From an uncultured Bacteroides sp. (GTDB taxonomy: Bacteria > Bacteroidota > Bacteroidia > Bacteroidales > Bacteroidaceae), in assembly GCF_958445495.1 (NCBI RefSeq), contig NZ_CAUCSQ010000026.1:1-56841 (forward strand): DNA of 56,841 bases, written 5' to 3'. Below are positions 8,312-17,144 of this stretch, piece by piece. Positions within the stretch are counted from its first letter, which is position 1; the number at the start of each line of letters is the position of its first letter. The notes under the pieces were generated by a model. That model was given only the letters and a program-made list of their open reading frames with translations. It had not been told where the DNA came from and did not search any database. A program made the position numbers and the translations under genes.

Positions 8312-9631
8312 ATGAAGAAGAAAATCACCGATATATGGAAGTTTCTTACGTATGACATCTGGCGCATTACGGAAGACGAAGTGACCCGGACCAAGTTCTC
8401 ACTCTACAATATTATAAAGACCGTCTATCTTTGTATCAATCGGTTTACCAAAGACCGGATGGCCAATAAAGCTTCTGCACTTACTTATAGCACATTGCTT
8501 GCCATTGTACCGATACTTGCCATCCTGTTTGCCGTAGCGCGTGGTTTCGGGTTCGACAACCTGATGGAACATCAGTTCCGCAACGGTTTTGGAGGAAATA
8601 CAGAAACAACGGAGGCCATTCTCTCATTTGTCAATTCCTATCTTTCACAGACCAAAGGAGGTATTTTCATTGGAGTTGGTTTGGTAATGTTGTTATGGAC
8701 GGTTATCAATCTGGTCAGTAATATTGAAATCACCTTCAACCGTATCTGGGAAGTGAAAAAAGCACGATCCATGTATCGCAAGATTACGGACTATTTCTCC
8801 ATGTTCCTGCTGATGCCGATTCTGATCGTGGTATCCGGAGGACTTTCTCTGTTTATGAGCACCATTCTCAAGCAGATGGATGATTTCGTCCTGCTCGCTC
8901 CTGTTATGAAATTCATGATACGGCTTATTCCTTTTGTCCTGACATGGCTGATGTTCACCGGGCTGTACATCTTCATGCCGAACACGAAAGTGAAATTCAA
9001 ACACGCTCTCATTGCAGGTATTCTGGCAGGGTCTGCTTATCAGGCTTTTCAGTTCCTGTACATCAACAGCCAGTTGTGGGTGTCAAAGTACAATGCCATT
9101 TATGGTAGTTTTGCCGCACTTCCCTTATTTCTGCTTTGGTTGCAGATATCCTGGACAATCTGTTTGTTTGGAGCCGAACTGACGTATGCCGGACAGAATA
9201 TCCGCAGCTTTAGCTTTGACCAGGACACCCGGAACATCAGCAGACGATACCGGGATTTTATATCCATCCTGATTATGTCACTCATAGCCAAACGATTCGA
9301 AAAGAACGAACCGCCCTATACGGCTGCAGAAATATCGGAGGAGCATCAGATCCCCATCCGACTGACAAATCAGGTACTTTATCAGTTACAGGAAATAGAA
9401 TTGATTCACGAGGTTGTTACCGACGAAAAAAGCGAAGAAATCGGTTACCAGCCTTCAATGGATATCAATCAACTGAATGTGGCTGTCCTGCTGGACCGTT
9501 TGGACACATACGGCTCCGAGAATTTCAAAATAGACAAAGACGAAGAATTCAACGACGAATGGAAGGTGCTGACCGAATCCAGAGAAGAATACTATAAAAA
9601 AGCAAGTAAAGTATTGCTGAAAGATTTATAA
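8312..9631 (+). CDS. YihY/UPF0761-family inner-membrane protein with C-terminal winged-helix-like extension
   Basis: 439 residues. The YihY core (about 45-300) has roughly six membrane segments and the family signature ANKASALTYSTLLAIVP near 51-67. Members were once called ribonuclease BN, but that activity belongs to another protein; the real function is unknown. After the core, about residues 311-400 are soluble and contain an I-A-x-x-F ... T-A-A-E-I-S ... L-T-N-Q-V-L-Y-Q-L pattern, like a winged helix-turn-helix of the Rrf2/MarR sort. The charged tail ends the protein. Start ATG follows AGAACT, with no strong ribosome site. It lies between rnpB and the tricorn-type gene, 54 bp from the latter. 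Confidence 0.85.
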   Translation: MKKKITDIWKFLTYDIWRITEDEVTRTKFSLYNIIKTVYLCINRFTKDRMANKASALTYSTLLAIVPILAILFAVARGFGFDNLMEHQFRNGFGGNTETTEAILSFVNSYLSQTKGGIFIGVGLVMLLWTVINLVSNIEITFNRIWEVKKARSMYRKITDYFSMFLLMPILIVVSGGLSLFMSTILKQMDDFVLLAPVMKFMIRLIPFVLTWLMFTGLYIFMPNTKVKFKHALIAGILAGSAYQAFQFLYINSQLWVSKYNAIYGSFAALPLFLLWLQISWTICLFGAELTYAGQNIRSFSFDQDTRNISRRYRDFISILIMSLIAKRFEKNEPPYTAAEISEEHQIPIRLTNQVLYQLQEIELIHEVVTDEKSEEIGYQPSMDINQLNVAVLLDRLDTYGSENFKIDKDEEFNDEWKVLTESREEYYKKASKVLLKDL

Positions 9632-9685
9632 GAAGGCACAACCGTCAATCAATAAAATGAACTTAACATAATTAGATTAGAAAAA

Positions 9686-12600
9686 ATGAAAAAGCTATTG
9701 CTAAGTGCATTCGCCATCTGTCTGGCAGGGGCAGGCGTTGCACAAGAATCCCCTCTATGGATGCGCCATTGCGCCCTTTCCCCGGACGGAACGACCATCG
9801 CATTTACTTACAAAGGAGACATTTACACAGTACCGTCAGCCGGCGGGCGGGCCACACAAATCACGACCAATCCGGCTTTTGACACCGAGCCGGTATGGAG
9901 CCCCGACAGCAAACAGATTGCTTTTGCATCAGACCGCATGGGAAGCCTCGACGTTTTCGTCGTATCCAGCGAAGGAGGAGCGCCACAGCGGTTGACTACC
10001 CATTCAGGCAGTGAGAGACCAGTTGCCTACAAAGACAACAAACACATTTTATTCACAGCCAACATCACTCCCTCCGCCGAAGATGCCGGATTCCCTTCCA
10101 GCCAGTTCCAGCAAGTGTACGAAGTAGCCGTGACGGGAGGACGCCCCGTCCTATTTTCATCCATGCCGATGGAATGTATCTCCATCAATAAAGAGGGAAC
10201 CATGCTCTATCAGGACAAGAAAGGATATGAAGATTATTGGCGCAAACACCAGATATCCCCTATCGCCCGTGACATCTGGATGTACACTCCAGGGAAAAAG
10301 CCGGTTTATCAAAAGCAGACGGCTTTCGGGGGTGAAGACCGCGAACCGGTATGGAGCCCGGACGGTAAATCATTCTACTACCTGAGCGAAGAGAAAGGTT
10401 CTTTCAACGTATTCCAACGTACTCCCGGAGCCGCCGCTTCCCGACAAATAACTTTCCACACAAAGCATCCCGTACGCTTTCTAAGCATATCCGCCGCCGG
10501 CACGCTTTGTTATGGCTATGACGGTGAAATTTACACGCTTGTTCCGGGCAAACAGCCTCAAAAAGTAAACGTCACTATTCTGGCAGACAAGAATGACAAA
10601 GACATCATCCGCCAAATCAGATCCAGCGGAGCCACCGACATCGCCGTATCTCCCAAAGGAAAAGAAGTCGCGTTCATTATGCGCGGTGATGTTTACGTAA
10701 CCTCTATCGACTATAAAACAACGAAACAAATCACCAACACGCCCGACCAGGAACGTAACATCAGCTTTGCCCCCGACGGGCGCACACTTGTCTACTCTTC
10801 GGAACGCGACGGATTATGGCAGCTCTACACGTCCACCATCGTCCGCAAAGAAGAGAAACAATTCGCCTATGCCACAGAATTGAAAGAAGAACGCCTGACC
10901 AACTCCAAAGCCGCTTCTTTCCAACCGCAATTCAGCCCTGACGGCAAAGAAGTAGCCTTCCTCGAAAACCGTACCGCTATCCGCGTCATCAACCTGAAAA
11001 GCAAAGCTGTACGTACAGTAATGGATGCCAAATACCAGTATTCTTATGCTGACGGCGACCAATGGTTCCAATGGAGCCCTGACAGCCAATGGATTCTGTC
11101 GGACTTCATCGGCGTAGGAGGCTGGAACAATAAAGACGTCGTTCTGCTGAAAGCTGACGGAAAAGGCGAAATGGTCAATCTTACCGAAAGCGGATACAGC
11201 GACACCAACGCCAAATGGGTATTGGGCGGAAAGGCAATGATATGGAACAGCGACCGTGCCGGATACCGTAGCCACGGTAGCTGGGGAAGTGAAAGCGACA
11301 CCTATATCATGTTCTTCGACGTCGATGCATACAACCGCTTCCTGATGAGCAAAGAAGACATCGCCTTACTCGAAGAAGCGGAAAAGGCAGAAAAAGCGGA
11401 AAAAGAGAAAGCCAAGAAAGAAAAGGCGGAGAAGAAAGGAGACAATAAAGACAAGAAGAAAACAGCCTCCGGTAAGGATGCGAAAAAAGACAGCACAGAG
11501 GTGAAACCTCTCACGTTCGATTTGGAAAACCGTTTTGACCGCATCGTCCGTTTAACCGTGAATTCTTCCCGCCTGAGTGATGCCGTTATGAGCCCGAAGG
11601 GAGATATTCTTTATTACCTGGCAGCCTTTGAAGGGGACTATGACCTCTGGGAACATAAATTGAAAGAAAATACGACTAGGATATTGCTGAAAGGAGTCGG
11701 CGGCGGTTCGCTCATACCGGATAAGGAAGGAAAGAATATCTTTATGTGTACGGGCGGCAGGCTGAAAAAAATAGAGATTGCCGGCAGCAAGATTACACCG
11801 ATAGAATTCGAAGCATTCTTCGACTACCGCCCTTATGAGGAACGTGCATACATCTTCGACCACGTTTGCCAGCAAGTAAACGACAAATTCTATGTGGCCG
11901 ACTTGCATGGAACAGACTGGAAAGGATACCAAAAAGCATACGAACGCTTCTTGCCCCACATCAACAACAATTATGACTTCACGGAAATGTTGAGCGAATT
12001 GCTCGGTGAGCTGAACGGTTCGCATACCGGAGCCCGGTTTGCGACAGGAAGCAGCGCAATGCCTACCGCCACTCTGGGAGTCTTTTATGACGAGTCATAC
12101 AATGGCGACGGGCTAAAAATTAAAGAAATTATGAAGCAAAGCCCCTTCACCCGGAAAAAGACAGATGTGAAGGCAGGCTGTATCATTGAGAAAGTAGACG
12201 GCATGCCCATTAAGGCCGGCGCCGATTACTTCCCGTTATTCGAAGGCAAAGTAGGACGCAAAGTAGTCCTTACCATATACGACCCTTCCACTAAGAAACG
12301 TTTTGAAGAAACCGTAAAGGCAATCAGCTACGGAGCTCAAAATGAATTGCTCTACAAACGTTGGGTAGAACGTTGCGCCAAGAAAGTCGAAGAGCTTTCC
12401 GGCGGACGCATTGCCTATGTGCATATCAAAGGCATGGACAGCCCCAGCTTCCGCAAGATGTATTCCGAACTGCTCGGCCGTTACCGCAATAAAGAAGCCG
12501 TAGTGGTAGACACCCGCCATAACGGTGGCGGATGGCTGCACGATGATGTGGTAACCTTGCTTGGCGGAAAGGAATACCAACGTTTTGTGCCGCGCGGACA

Positions 12601-12967
12601 ATATATCGGCAGCGACCCATTCAACAAATGGCTGAAACCTTCATGCATGCTCACCTGCGAGGACAATTACAGCAATGCACACGGCACTCCTTTCGTATAT
12701 AAGACTCTGGGCATCGGCAAGCTGGTAGGCGCCCCGGTAGCGGGAACGATGACAGCCGTATGGTGGGAACGCCAGATAGACCCGTCTATCGTATTCGGCA
12801 TTCCGCAGGTAGGTTGCATGGATATGCAAGGCAACTATCTCGAAAACCAGACCTTGCAACCTGATATCCTGGTCTATAATGAACCGGAAGCCAGCCTGAA
12901 AGGGGAAGACGCGCAACTGAAAGCGGCAGTAGACTGCTTATTGAAAGATTTGTCAAAAAAGAGATAA
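9686..12967 (+). CDS. Tricorn-type S41 serine protease, secreted
   Basis: 1093 residues with a signal peptide (cleavage about AGVAQ, residue 19), so periplasmic or secreted rather than cytosolic as in archaea. The N-terminal half is a beta-propeller of WD40/TolB-like repeats (SPDG, SPDSKQIAF, SPKGKEVAF) that gates substrate in tricorn. A second propeller follows a Lys/Glu/Ala-rich linker at about 561-607. Then come a PDZ-like segment and the S41 catalytic core. By comparison with tricorn, Ser779-His780 (NGSHTG), nucleophile Ser996 (YSNAHG) and Glu1053 (YLENQT) appear present, so it should be active. Such proteases degrade peptides released by other proteases. A strong hairpin follows the stop codon. 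Confidence 0.92.
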   Translation: MKKLLLSAFAICLAGAGVAQESPLWMRHCALSPDGTTIAFTYKGDIYTVPSAGGRATQITTNPAFDTEPVWSPDSKQIAFASDRMGSLDVFVVSSEGGAPQRLTTHSGSERPVAYKDNKHILFTANITPSAEDAGFPSSQFQQVYEVAVTGGRPVLFSSMPMECISINKEGTMLYQDKKGYEDYWRKHQISPIARDIWMYTPGKKPVYQKQTAFGGEDREPVWSPDGKSFYYLSEEKGSFNVFQRTPGAAASRQITFHTKHPVRFLSISAAGTLCYGYDGEIYTLVPGKQPQKVNVTILADKNDKDIIRQIRSSGATDIAVSPKGKEVAFIMRGDVYVTSIDYKTTKQITNTPDQERNISFAPDGRTLVYSSERDGLWQLYTSTIVRKEEKQFAYATELKEERLTNSKAASFQPQFSPDGKEVAFLENRTAIRVINLKSKAVRTVMDAKYQYSYADGDQWFQWSPDSQWILSDFIGVGGWNNKDVVLLKADGKGEMVNLTESGYSDTNAKWVLGGKAMIWNSDRAGYRSHGSWGSESDTYIMFFDVDAYNRFLMSKEDIALLEEAEKAEKAEKEKAKKEKAEKKGDNKDKKKTASGKDAKKDSTEVKPLTFDLENRFDRIVRLTVNSSRLSDAVMSPKGDILYYLAAFEGDYDLWEHKLKENTTRILLKGVGGGSLIPDKEGKNIFMCTGGRLKKIEIAGSKITPIEFEAFFDYRPYEERAYIFDHVCQQVNDKFYVADLHGTDWKGYQKAYERFLPHINNNYDFTEMLSELLGELNGSHTGARFATGSSAMPTATLGVFYDESYNGDGLKIKEIMKQSPFTRKKTDVKAGCIIEKVDGMPIKAGADYFPLFEGKVGRKVVLTIYDPSTKKRFEETVKAISYGAQNELLYKRWVERCAKKVEELSGGRIAYVHIKGMDSPSFRKMYSELLGRYRNKEAVVVDTRHNGGGWLHDDVVTLLGGKEYQRFVPRGQYIGSDPFNKWLKPSCMLTCEDNYSNAHGTPFVYKTLGIGKLVGAPVAGTMTAVWWERQIDPSIVFGIPQVGCMDMQGNYLENQTLQPDILVYNEPEASLKGEDAQLKAAVDCLLKDLSKKR

Positions 12968-12974
12968 ATACCGT

Positions 12975-13009
12975 ATTATTAATGCCGCTTCTCCAGCGGC
13001 ATTAATAAT
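12975..13009 (+). terminator. Perfect 14-bp hairpin after the tricorn-type gene
   Basis: Arms 12975-12988 and 12996-13009 (ATTATTAATGCCGC with its exact complement) with a 7-nt loop. The tail is AT-rich rather than a pure T run. Confidence 0.7.
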
Positions 13010-13042
13010 ATACTAGATATCAACACTTTACAGAGCCGTTTA

Positions 13043-13134
13043 TTGGTTTTAAAGGAACGGGTCGTTCCTTTAAAAGGAAGGCATCGTTGGTTTAAAAGGA
13101 AGGAGGTGTTCCTTTAAAACCAACGATGCCTTCT
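13043..13134. repeat. Cluster of competing inverted repeats
   Basis: Hairpin 1: 13047-13058 with 13064-13075, a perfect 12-bp stem and 5-nt loop. Hairpin 2: 13078-13101 with 13109-13132, 24 bp with one mismatch and a 7-nt loop, extendable by a G-C and a G-T pair. In addition 13043-13058 is the exact complement of 13108-13123 (16 bp), so arm 1 of the first hairpin can pair with the last arm of the second. The cluster lies between convergent genes. Confidence 0.85.
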
Positions 13135-13179
13135 GTTATACGCTTCTCCCGAAGGGCTGATAATATAATTATTTTTCAA

Positions 13180-13725
13180 TTAATAATGATTGTACGAAAT
13201 CACTTTTTCCTTCTGTTTCCTTATCTTCCTACGTTTTTCCTTTGCCGGATAGCCAATGACAATATCCAGCAACAAACGTTTGGAAGCAGGAATACCGGCA
13301 AGCTGTTTCATCTCTTTCTCATCGAACCAGCCCAGAATACAAGAACCCAGCCCTTCGGCCTCAGCCGCCAAGGAAATATGGGCAGCCGCTATTCCGATGT
13401 CAATCAACGGAAAATGTTTGCCTTTCAACTTCCCGCCAAGCAGGGAGGTTATATTAGCAGATTCTTCAACGACCAGGATATGTACGGGAGCGTCTTTGGC
13501 AAATTTGTTCATTCCCAAACCGGCAGCGGCTTTGCCGGCTTTTCGAGCCAGTTCCCTGTCCGTAACGGCTACAAACCTCCAAGGCTGCGCATTGCAGGCC
13601 GAAGGCGCCAGACGGGCGGCTTCAAGCACCCGTTCCAACTTTTCCGGCTCCACCGGACGTTCCTTATCATACGAACGGTCACTTTGACGAGCCTGCACCA
13701 ATTGAAGAAAATCAGTATATGCCAT
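13180..13725 (-). CDS. Nitroreductase-family FMN oxidoreductase
   Basis: 181 residues from the ATG at 13725, chosen because GGAGG (13737-13733, coding strand) sits 7 nt upstream; a longer GTG frame from 13743 would absorb that site. Family marks are RQSDRSYD near the start, SACNAQPWRF (phosphate and isoalloxazine contacts of FMN) and the C-terminal VIGYPAKEKRRK. These homodimeric enzymes transfer electrons from NAD(P)H to nitro compounds, quinones or flavins; the natural substrate cannot be told. It lies 32 bp downstream of riboflavin synthase on the same strand, which suits a flavin-dependent enzyme. Several Bacteroides nitroreductases act on metronidazole, but nothing here identifies this as one of them. 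Confidence 0.88.
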   Translation of the reverse strand: MAYTDFLQLVQARQSDRSYDKERPVEPEKLERVLEAARLAPSACNAQPWRFVAVTDRELARKAGKAAAGLGMNKFAKDAPVHILVVEESANITSLLGGKLKGKHFPLIDIGIAAAHISLAAEAEGLGSCILGWFDEKEMKQLAGIPASKRLLLDIVIGYPAKEKRRKIRKQKEKVISYNHY

Positions 13726-13757
13726 TTCCAATCCTCCGGTCACTTATTTATATTTCC

Positions 13758-14360
13758 TTATTTATATTGAATCATCCGGCTGATATACTTGCCGATAATA
13801 TCGAATTCGATATTTACCACGCTGCCGACCTCAAACGTATGGAAATTCGTATGCTCGTAGGTATAAGGAATGATAGCCACCTGGAAAGTGTCATCCGTCG
13901 GATTACATACCGTCAGGCTGACACCGTTCACAGTCACCGAACCTTTATCTACAGTGATATATCCGCGCTTCGCCATTTCCTTGTCAAACGCATAGCGGAA
14001 TGTAAAATACCAACTGCCTTCCGCGTCCTTGATGTCGATACAAGTGGCCGTCTGGTCTACATGTCCCTGGACGATATGCCCGTCCAGCCGGCCGTTCATC
14101 ATCATGCTGCGTTCAACGTTCACCTTATCCCCCACTTTCAGCAGACCGAGATTGGAACGTTCCAGCGTTTCTTTCATGGCAGTCACCGTGTACGTATCGT
14201 CCGTCAGGGTCACCACCGTCAGGCATACGCCATTGTGGGAAATGCTCTGGTCGATTTTCAACTCATTCACAAACGAACACTTCAACGTAAAGTGTATATT
14301 CTCCTGGTCTTTCACCAGCGCTACCAGAGTAGCATATTCTTCTACGATTCCGGAAAACAT
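13758..14360 (-). CDS. ribE: Riboflavin synthase, alpha subunit
   Basis: 200 residues. Two lumazine-binding repeats are visible: the first begins MFSGIVEE with the typical DQSISHNGVCLTV, and the second repeats the pattern as DKGSVTVNGVSLTV. Each monomer binds 6,7-dimethyl-8-ribityllumazine, and two molecules dismutate to riboflavin, the last step of the pathway. Followed by the nitroreductase gene, probably as an operon. TATCTTTG at 14429-14422 on the coding strand is a likely -7 element. A second, stronger promoter and a terminator-like hairpin lie further upstream. I see no FMN riboswitch in the leader. Confidence 0.95.
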   Translation of the reverse strand: MFSGIVEEYATLVALVKDQENIHFTLKCSFVNELKIDQSISHNGVCLTVVTLTDDTYTVTAMKETLERSNLGLLKVGDKVNVERSMMMNGRLDGHIVQGHVDQTATCIDIKDAEGSWYFTFRYAFDKEMAKRGYITVDKGSVTVNGVSLTVCNPTDDTFQVAIIPYTYEHTNFHTFEVGSVVNIEFDIIGKYISRMIQYK

Positions 14361-14421
14361 AATTCAAATTACTAGTTTACGATTTACAACTGAAATAATA
14401 CTCTCCGATGTGCGGAGGCGC

Positions 14422-14429
14422 CAAAGATA
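14422..14429 (-). promoter_or_regulatory. Likely -7 element of ribE
   Basis: TATCTTTG on the minus strand, 62 bp upstream of the ribE start and downstream of the hairpin at 14466-14493. No TTTG at ideal spacing. Confidence 0.45.
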
Positions 14430-14457
14430 CGAATAAAGAAGGAGCTTAAAAAATAAG

Positions 14458-14550
14458 AGCAAAAAAAATGGGGCTTTTCACAAAGCTCCATTTCTCAGTT
14501 TTCAATAGGTATTAGTTTTTTTTAAGGTAAAAAGATTGTTTTCAGGATAA
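14458..14550 (-). ncRNA. Candidate small RNA or attenuated ribE leader
   Basis: The interval runs from the predicted start of the consensus promoter (14588-14556) to the T run after the hairpin 14493-14466. A transcript stopping there would be about 90 nt. No open reading frame of note lies within. It may instead be the 5' leader of ribE with an attenuator. Confidence 0.3.
14461..14493 (-). terminator. Intrinsic terminator between phoU and ribE
   Basis: 14466-14477 pairs with 14482-14493, 12 bp with one G-T and a TCAC loop. On the minus strand it is followed by a run of eight T. It lies downstream of both phoU and the promoter at 14588-14556. Confidence 0.75.
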
Positions 14551-14555
14551 CGGTG

Positions 14556-14588
14556 CAAATATAGGGGCTTTTACTGATACCATCCAAA
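14556..14588 (-). promoter_or_regulatory. Consensus promoter in the phoU-ribE gap
   Basis: On the minus strand TTTG (14588-14585), a 21-nt spacer and TATATTTG (14563-14556). Predicted start near 14550, about 57 nt before the terminator hairpin. A second unpaired TATATTTG lies at 14689-14682. Confidence 0.6.
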
Positions 14589-14739
14589 TTATAAAACATG
14601 TCATATAACATCTTTTTGAAAAATCTTTGGATTTATTATCATTTGACGCAAAAACGCCCGTAACCCACCCGTTACAGCGGACAAATATAGGGTTATTTTT
14701 TAAGGAGCTCTAATTTCTGTTTAAAAATCTGCAAAAAAA

Positions 14740-15429
14740 TTACTTGTCCGGATAGTTTTCATCTACCCTTCCGCTATGTTTCAGGACCTTGGCATCAATG
14801 AAAAAGACAATCTCTTCGGCGATGTTGTTGATATGGTCGCCGGAGCGCTCCAGTTTACGGAAAACACTTACCAGCTCGATGTATGTATGCGCCGTCTCAG
14901 GATGCTCAACAATATAATCGGCAAGGATTTCGGTAGCCTGCGCATTGATTCCGTCCAGCAAATTGTCTTTCCCGAATACGGCAGTCGCCATCTCTATGCT
15001 CTCTTCATTCAAGGCGCGTTTTGCCAGCTCCAACATTGAAAGCACTTCCGCATGCATCTCGCCCAGACGAAGCCGCGCCACCAGGTCGGCATCCAGTACC
15101 GGCTCTTTGCAACGCATCACAAAACGAGCGATTCCTTCCGCAAAATCTCCCAAGCGTTCCAGATTCGTGTTAATCTTCAACATAGCCAATACGAAACGCA
15201 AATCAATGGCTACCGGATTATACAACGCGATAATATCTTCCACGTCACTGTCTATTTTCAACTCGAAAGCGTTCACCCGGCGTTCACGGACCATCACTTG
15301 CCGGGCCAGTTCCCTGTCAAGCGTCAAGACAGCCTCGCCCGCACGGTCTAATTGGTTATATACCAATGTCCACATCTCACTGATTTCTTTCTTCAACAAA
15401 ACAAGTTCCGATTCTATAAACTTTACCAT
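14740..15429 (-). CDS. phoU: PhoU phosphate-signalling protein
   Basis: 229 residues forming two PhoU three-helix-bundle repeats (about 10-105 and 115-220). Conserved acidic metal-binding positions appear in FELKIDSDVEDIIALYNP and in KLERSGDHINNIAEEIVFF, both matching the family. PhoU links the Pst transporter to the PhoR/PhoB two-component system and keeps the Pho regulon off when phosphate is plentiful. Last gene of the pstC-pstA-pstB-phoU unit, 70 bp after pstB. Length and repeats are normal. Confidence 0.95.
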   Translation of the reverse strand: MVKFIESELVLLKKEISEMWTLVYNQLDRAGEAVLTLDRELARQVMVRERRVNAFELKIDSDVEDIIALYNPVAIDLRFVLAMLKINTNLERLGDFAEGIARFVMRCKEPVLDADLVARLRLGEMHAEVLSMLELAKRALNEESIEMATAVFGKDNLLDGINAQATEILADYIVEHPETAHTYIELVSVFRKLERSGDHINNIAEEIVFFIDAKVLKHSGRVDENYPDK

Positions 15430-15499
15430 AACTTCTGCATATATAAATTAATTGATTAATATTCCGTTTGCCGTCTTTTCCGGCTCCGCCCTCTCCCGG

Positions 15500-16258
15500 T
15501 TATCCGAAACGTCCCGTGATGTAGTTCTGCGTAGCCTCTTTCTCCGGATGGGTGAAAATCGTTTTCGTATCTCCGTATTCCACCATTTTCCCCATATAAA
15601 AAAACGCCGTCTTATCGCTTATCCGGGCGGCCTGTTGCATATTATGCGTAACGATAACGACAGTATAGTCTTTTTTCAACTCATGAATCAGCTCCTCTAT
15701 CTTAGCCGTAGAAACAGGGTCAAGCGCAGATGCCGGCTCGTCCATCAGTAATACGGAAGGAGACACCGCCATCGCCCTGGCAATGCAAAGACGCTGCTGC
15801 TGTCCGCCGGACAAAGCATAAGCCGACTCTTTCAACTTATCTTTCACCTCATCCCAAAGCGCCGCTCCTTTCAATGTCTCTTCCACCCGCCGGCGAATGA
15901 AAGCATTATCTTTCACTCCGTTGACGCGAAGCCCGTAAGCCACATTCTCGAATATGCTTTTCGGAAAAGGATTGGGACGCTGGAAAACCATCCCTACATT
16001 TTTGCGAAGCTCGTCCACTTCCACCCCTTTCGCATAGATATTCTGCCCGTCGATACGGATTTCCCCCTCCAGGCGGGTGGCCGGAATCAAATCGTTCATC
16101 CGGTTGAAGAGCCGGAGGAAAGTAGATTTGCCGCAACCGGACGGCCCGATAAAAGCAACCACTGATTTTTCTTCAATCTGCATATCGATTCCTTTCAACG
16201 CATGAAAGCCGCCATACCAGAAGTTCACACCGCGCGCATCTATTTTTATCGTACCCAT
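15500..16258 (-). CDS. pstB: Phosphate ABC transporter ATP-binding protein
   Basis: 252 residues. Walker A GPSGCGKST at 38-46, Q-loop in FQRPNPFP, ABC signature LSGGQQQR, Walker B VLLMDEPASALDP and the H-loop VTHNMQQA are all present. PstB hydrolyses ATP on the cytoplasmic face of the PstA/PstC channel to import phosphate captured by PstS. Nine bases separate it from pstA upstream. Intact and typical. Confidence 0.97.
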   Translation of the reverse strand: MGTIKIDARGVNFWYGGFHALKGIDMQIEEKSVVAFIGPSGCGKSTFLRLFNRMNDLIPATRLEGEIRIDGQNIYAKGVEVDELRKNVGMVFQRPNPFPKSIFENVAYGLRVNGVKDNAFIRRRVEETLKGAALWDEVKDKLKESAYALSGGQQQRLCIARAMAVSPSVLLMDEPASALDPVSTAKIEELIHELKKDYTVVIVTHNMQQAARISDKTAFFYMGKMVEYGDTKTIFTHPEKEATQNYITGRFG

Positions 16259-16267
16259 ATACCCAAT

Positions 16268-17143
16268 TTAATTTGTTTTTACTTTTTTCTCAAAATACTT
16301 CCTCAAGACATTAGCCAGCAGATTCACCGACAGGATAATCATTATCAGCACCAATGCCGTGCCGTATGCCAACGGCAACTGCGCTTCCATATCCGTCCCG
16401 CTCGTAGAAATCACATACAGGTGGTAAGGCAACGCCATACACTGTTCCAGTATATTCGCCGGCAACTGGGGCAGGAAATAAGCGGCGCAGGTAAACAGAA
16501 TGGGGGCCGTCTCTCCCGAAACACGTCCCAAGGCAAGAATCAGCCCCGTGATAATATTCGGCATCCCCATCGGAAGGACGACGTGCCAAATCGTCTGCAA
16601 TTTTGTCGCTCCCAACGCCCGGCTGCCTTCACGCATACTGTCGGGAATCGCTTTTAAAGCCTCCTCCGTTGTCCGGATAACCAAAGGCACGCAAAGCAGC
16701 CCCAACGTCAAGGAACCCGCCAGAATGCTGTCTCCGAACCCCATATAATTGACGAACAGCGCCATGCCGAACAATCCGAATACGATGGAAGGAATGCCGC
16801 TCAAATTATTAGTCATCACCCGAATGAAACGTACCAGCTTGCCTTTCGGCGCATATTCATTCATATAAATCCCACTCATCACTCCCACCGGGAATGCAAA
16901 CAGCGCACTCCCCGCCATCAGATAGAAAGTACCGACAATAGCCGGCCAGATACCGCCACCCGTCATTCCGTCCGTAGGGGCCGAGGTGATAAAATCCCAA
17001 CTGACAGCACCGATTCCTTTATAGATGATAAATCCCAGAATTGCAAACAATATCAGTACTATGCAAAGGCTCAACAACCGGAAAATCCCGAAAGCAAGCT
17101 TCTGCGAACGGCGTTTGGCTTTATTGTTACTTCGTATTTCCAT
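16268..17143 (-). CDS. pstA: Phosphate ABC transporter permease PstA
   Basis: 291 residues with about six membrane segments; the first lies near 18-45. The EAA-type coupling segment ALKAIPDSMREGSRALGATKLQ (about 162-183, cut here for length) contacts PstB. Inner-membrane half of the channel, partner of PstC. It starts one base after the pstC stop, so translation is probably coupled. Confidence 0.96.
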   Translation of the reverse strand: MEIRSNNKAKRRSQKLAFGIFRLLSLCIVLILFAILGFIIYKGIGAVSWDFITSAPTDGMTGGGIWPAIVGTFYLMAGSALFAFPVGVMSGIYMNEYAPKGKLVRFIRVMTNNLSGIPSIVFGLFGMALFVNYMGFGDSILAGSLTLGLLCVPLVIRTTEEALKAIPDSMREGSRALGATKLQTIWHVVLPMGMPNIITGLILALGRVSGETAPILFTCAAYFLPQLPANILEQCMALPYHLYVISTSGTDMEAQLPLAYGTALVLIMIILSVNLLANVLRKYFEKKVKTN

Positions 17144-17144
17144 C

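Noticed and set aside
14361..14588. FMN riboswitch before ribE
   Set aside because: None of the conserved FMN aptamer segments is recognisable in the leader.
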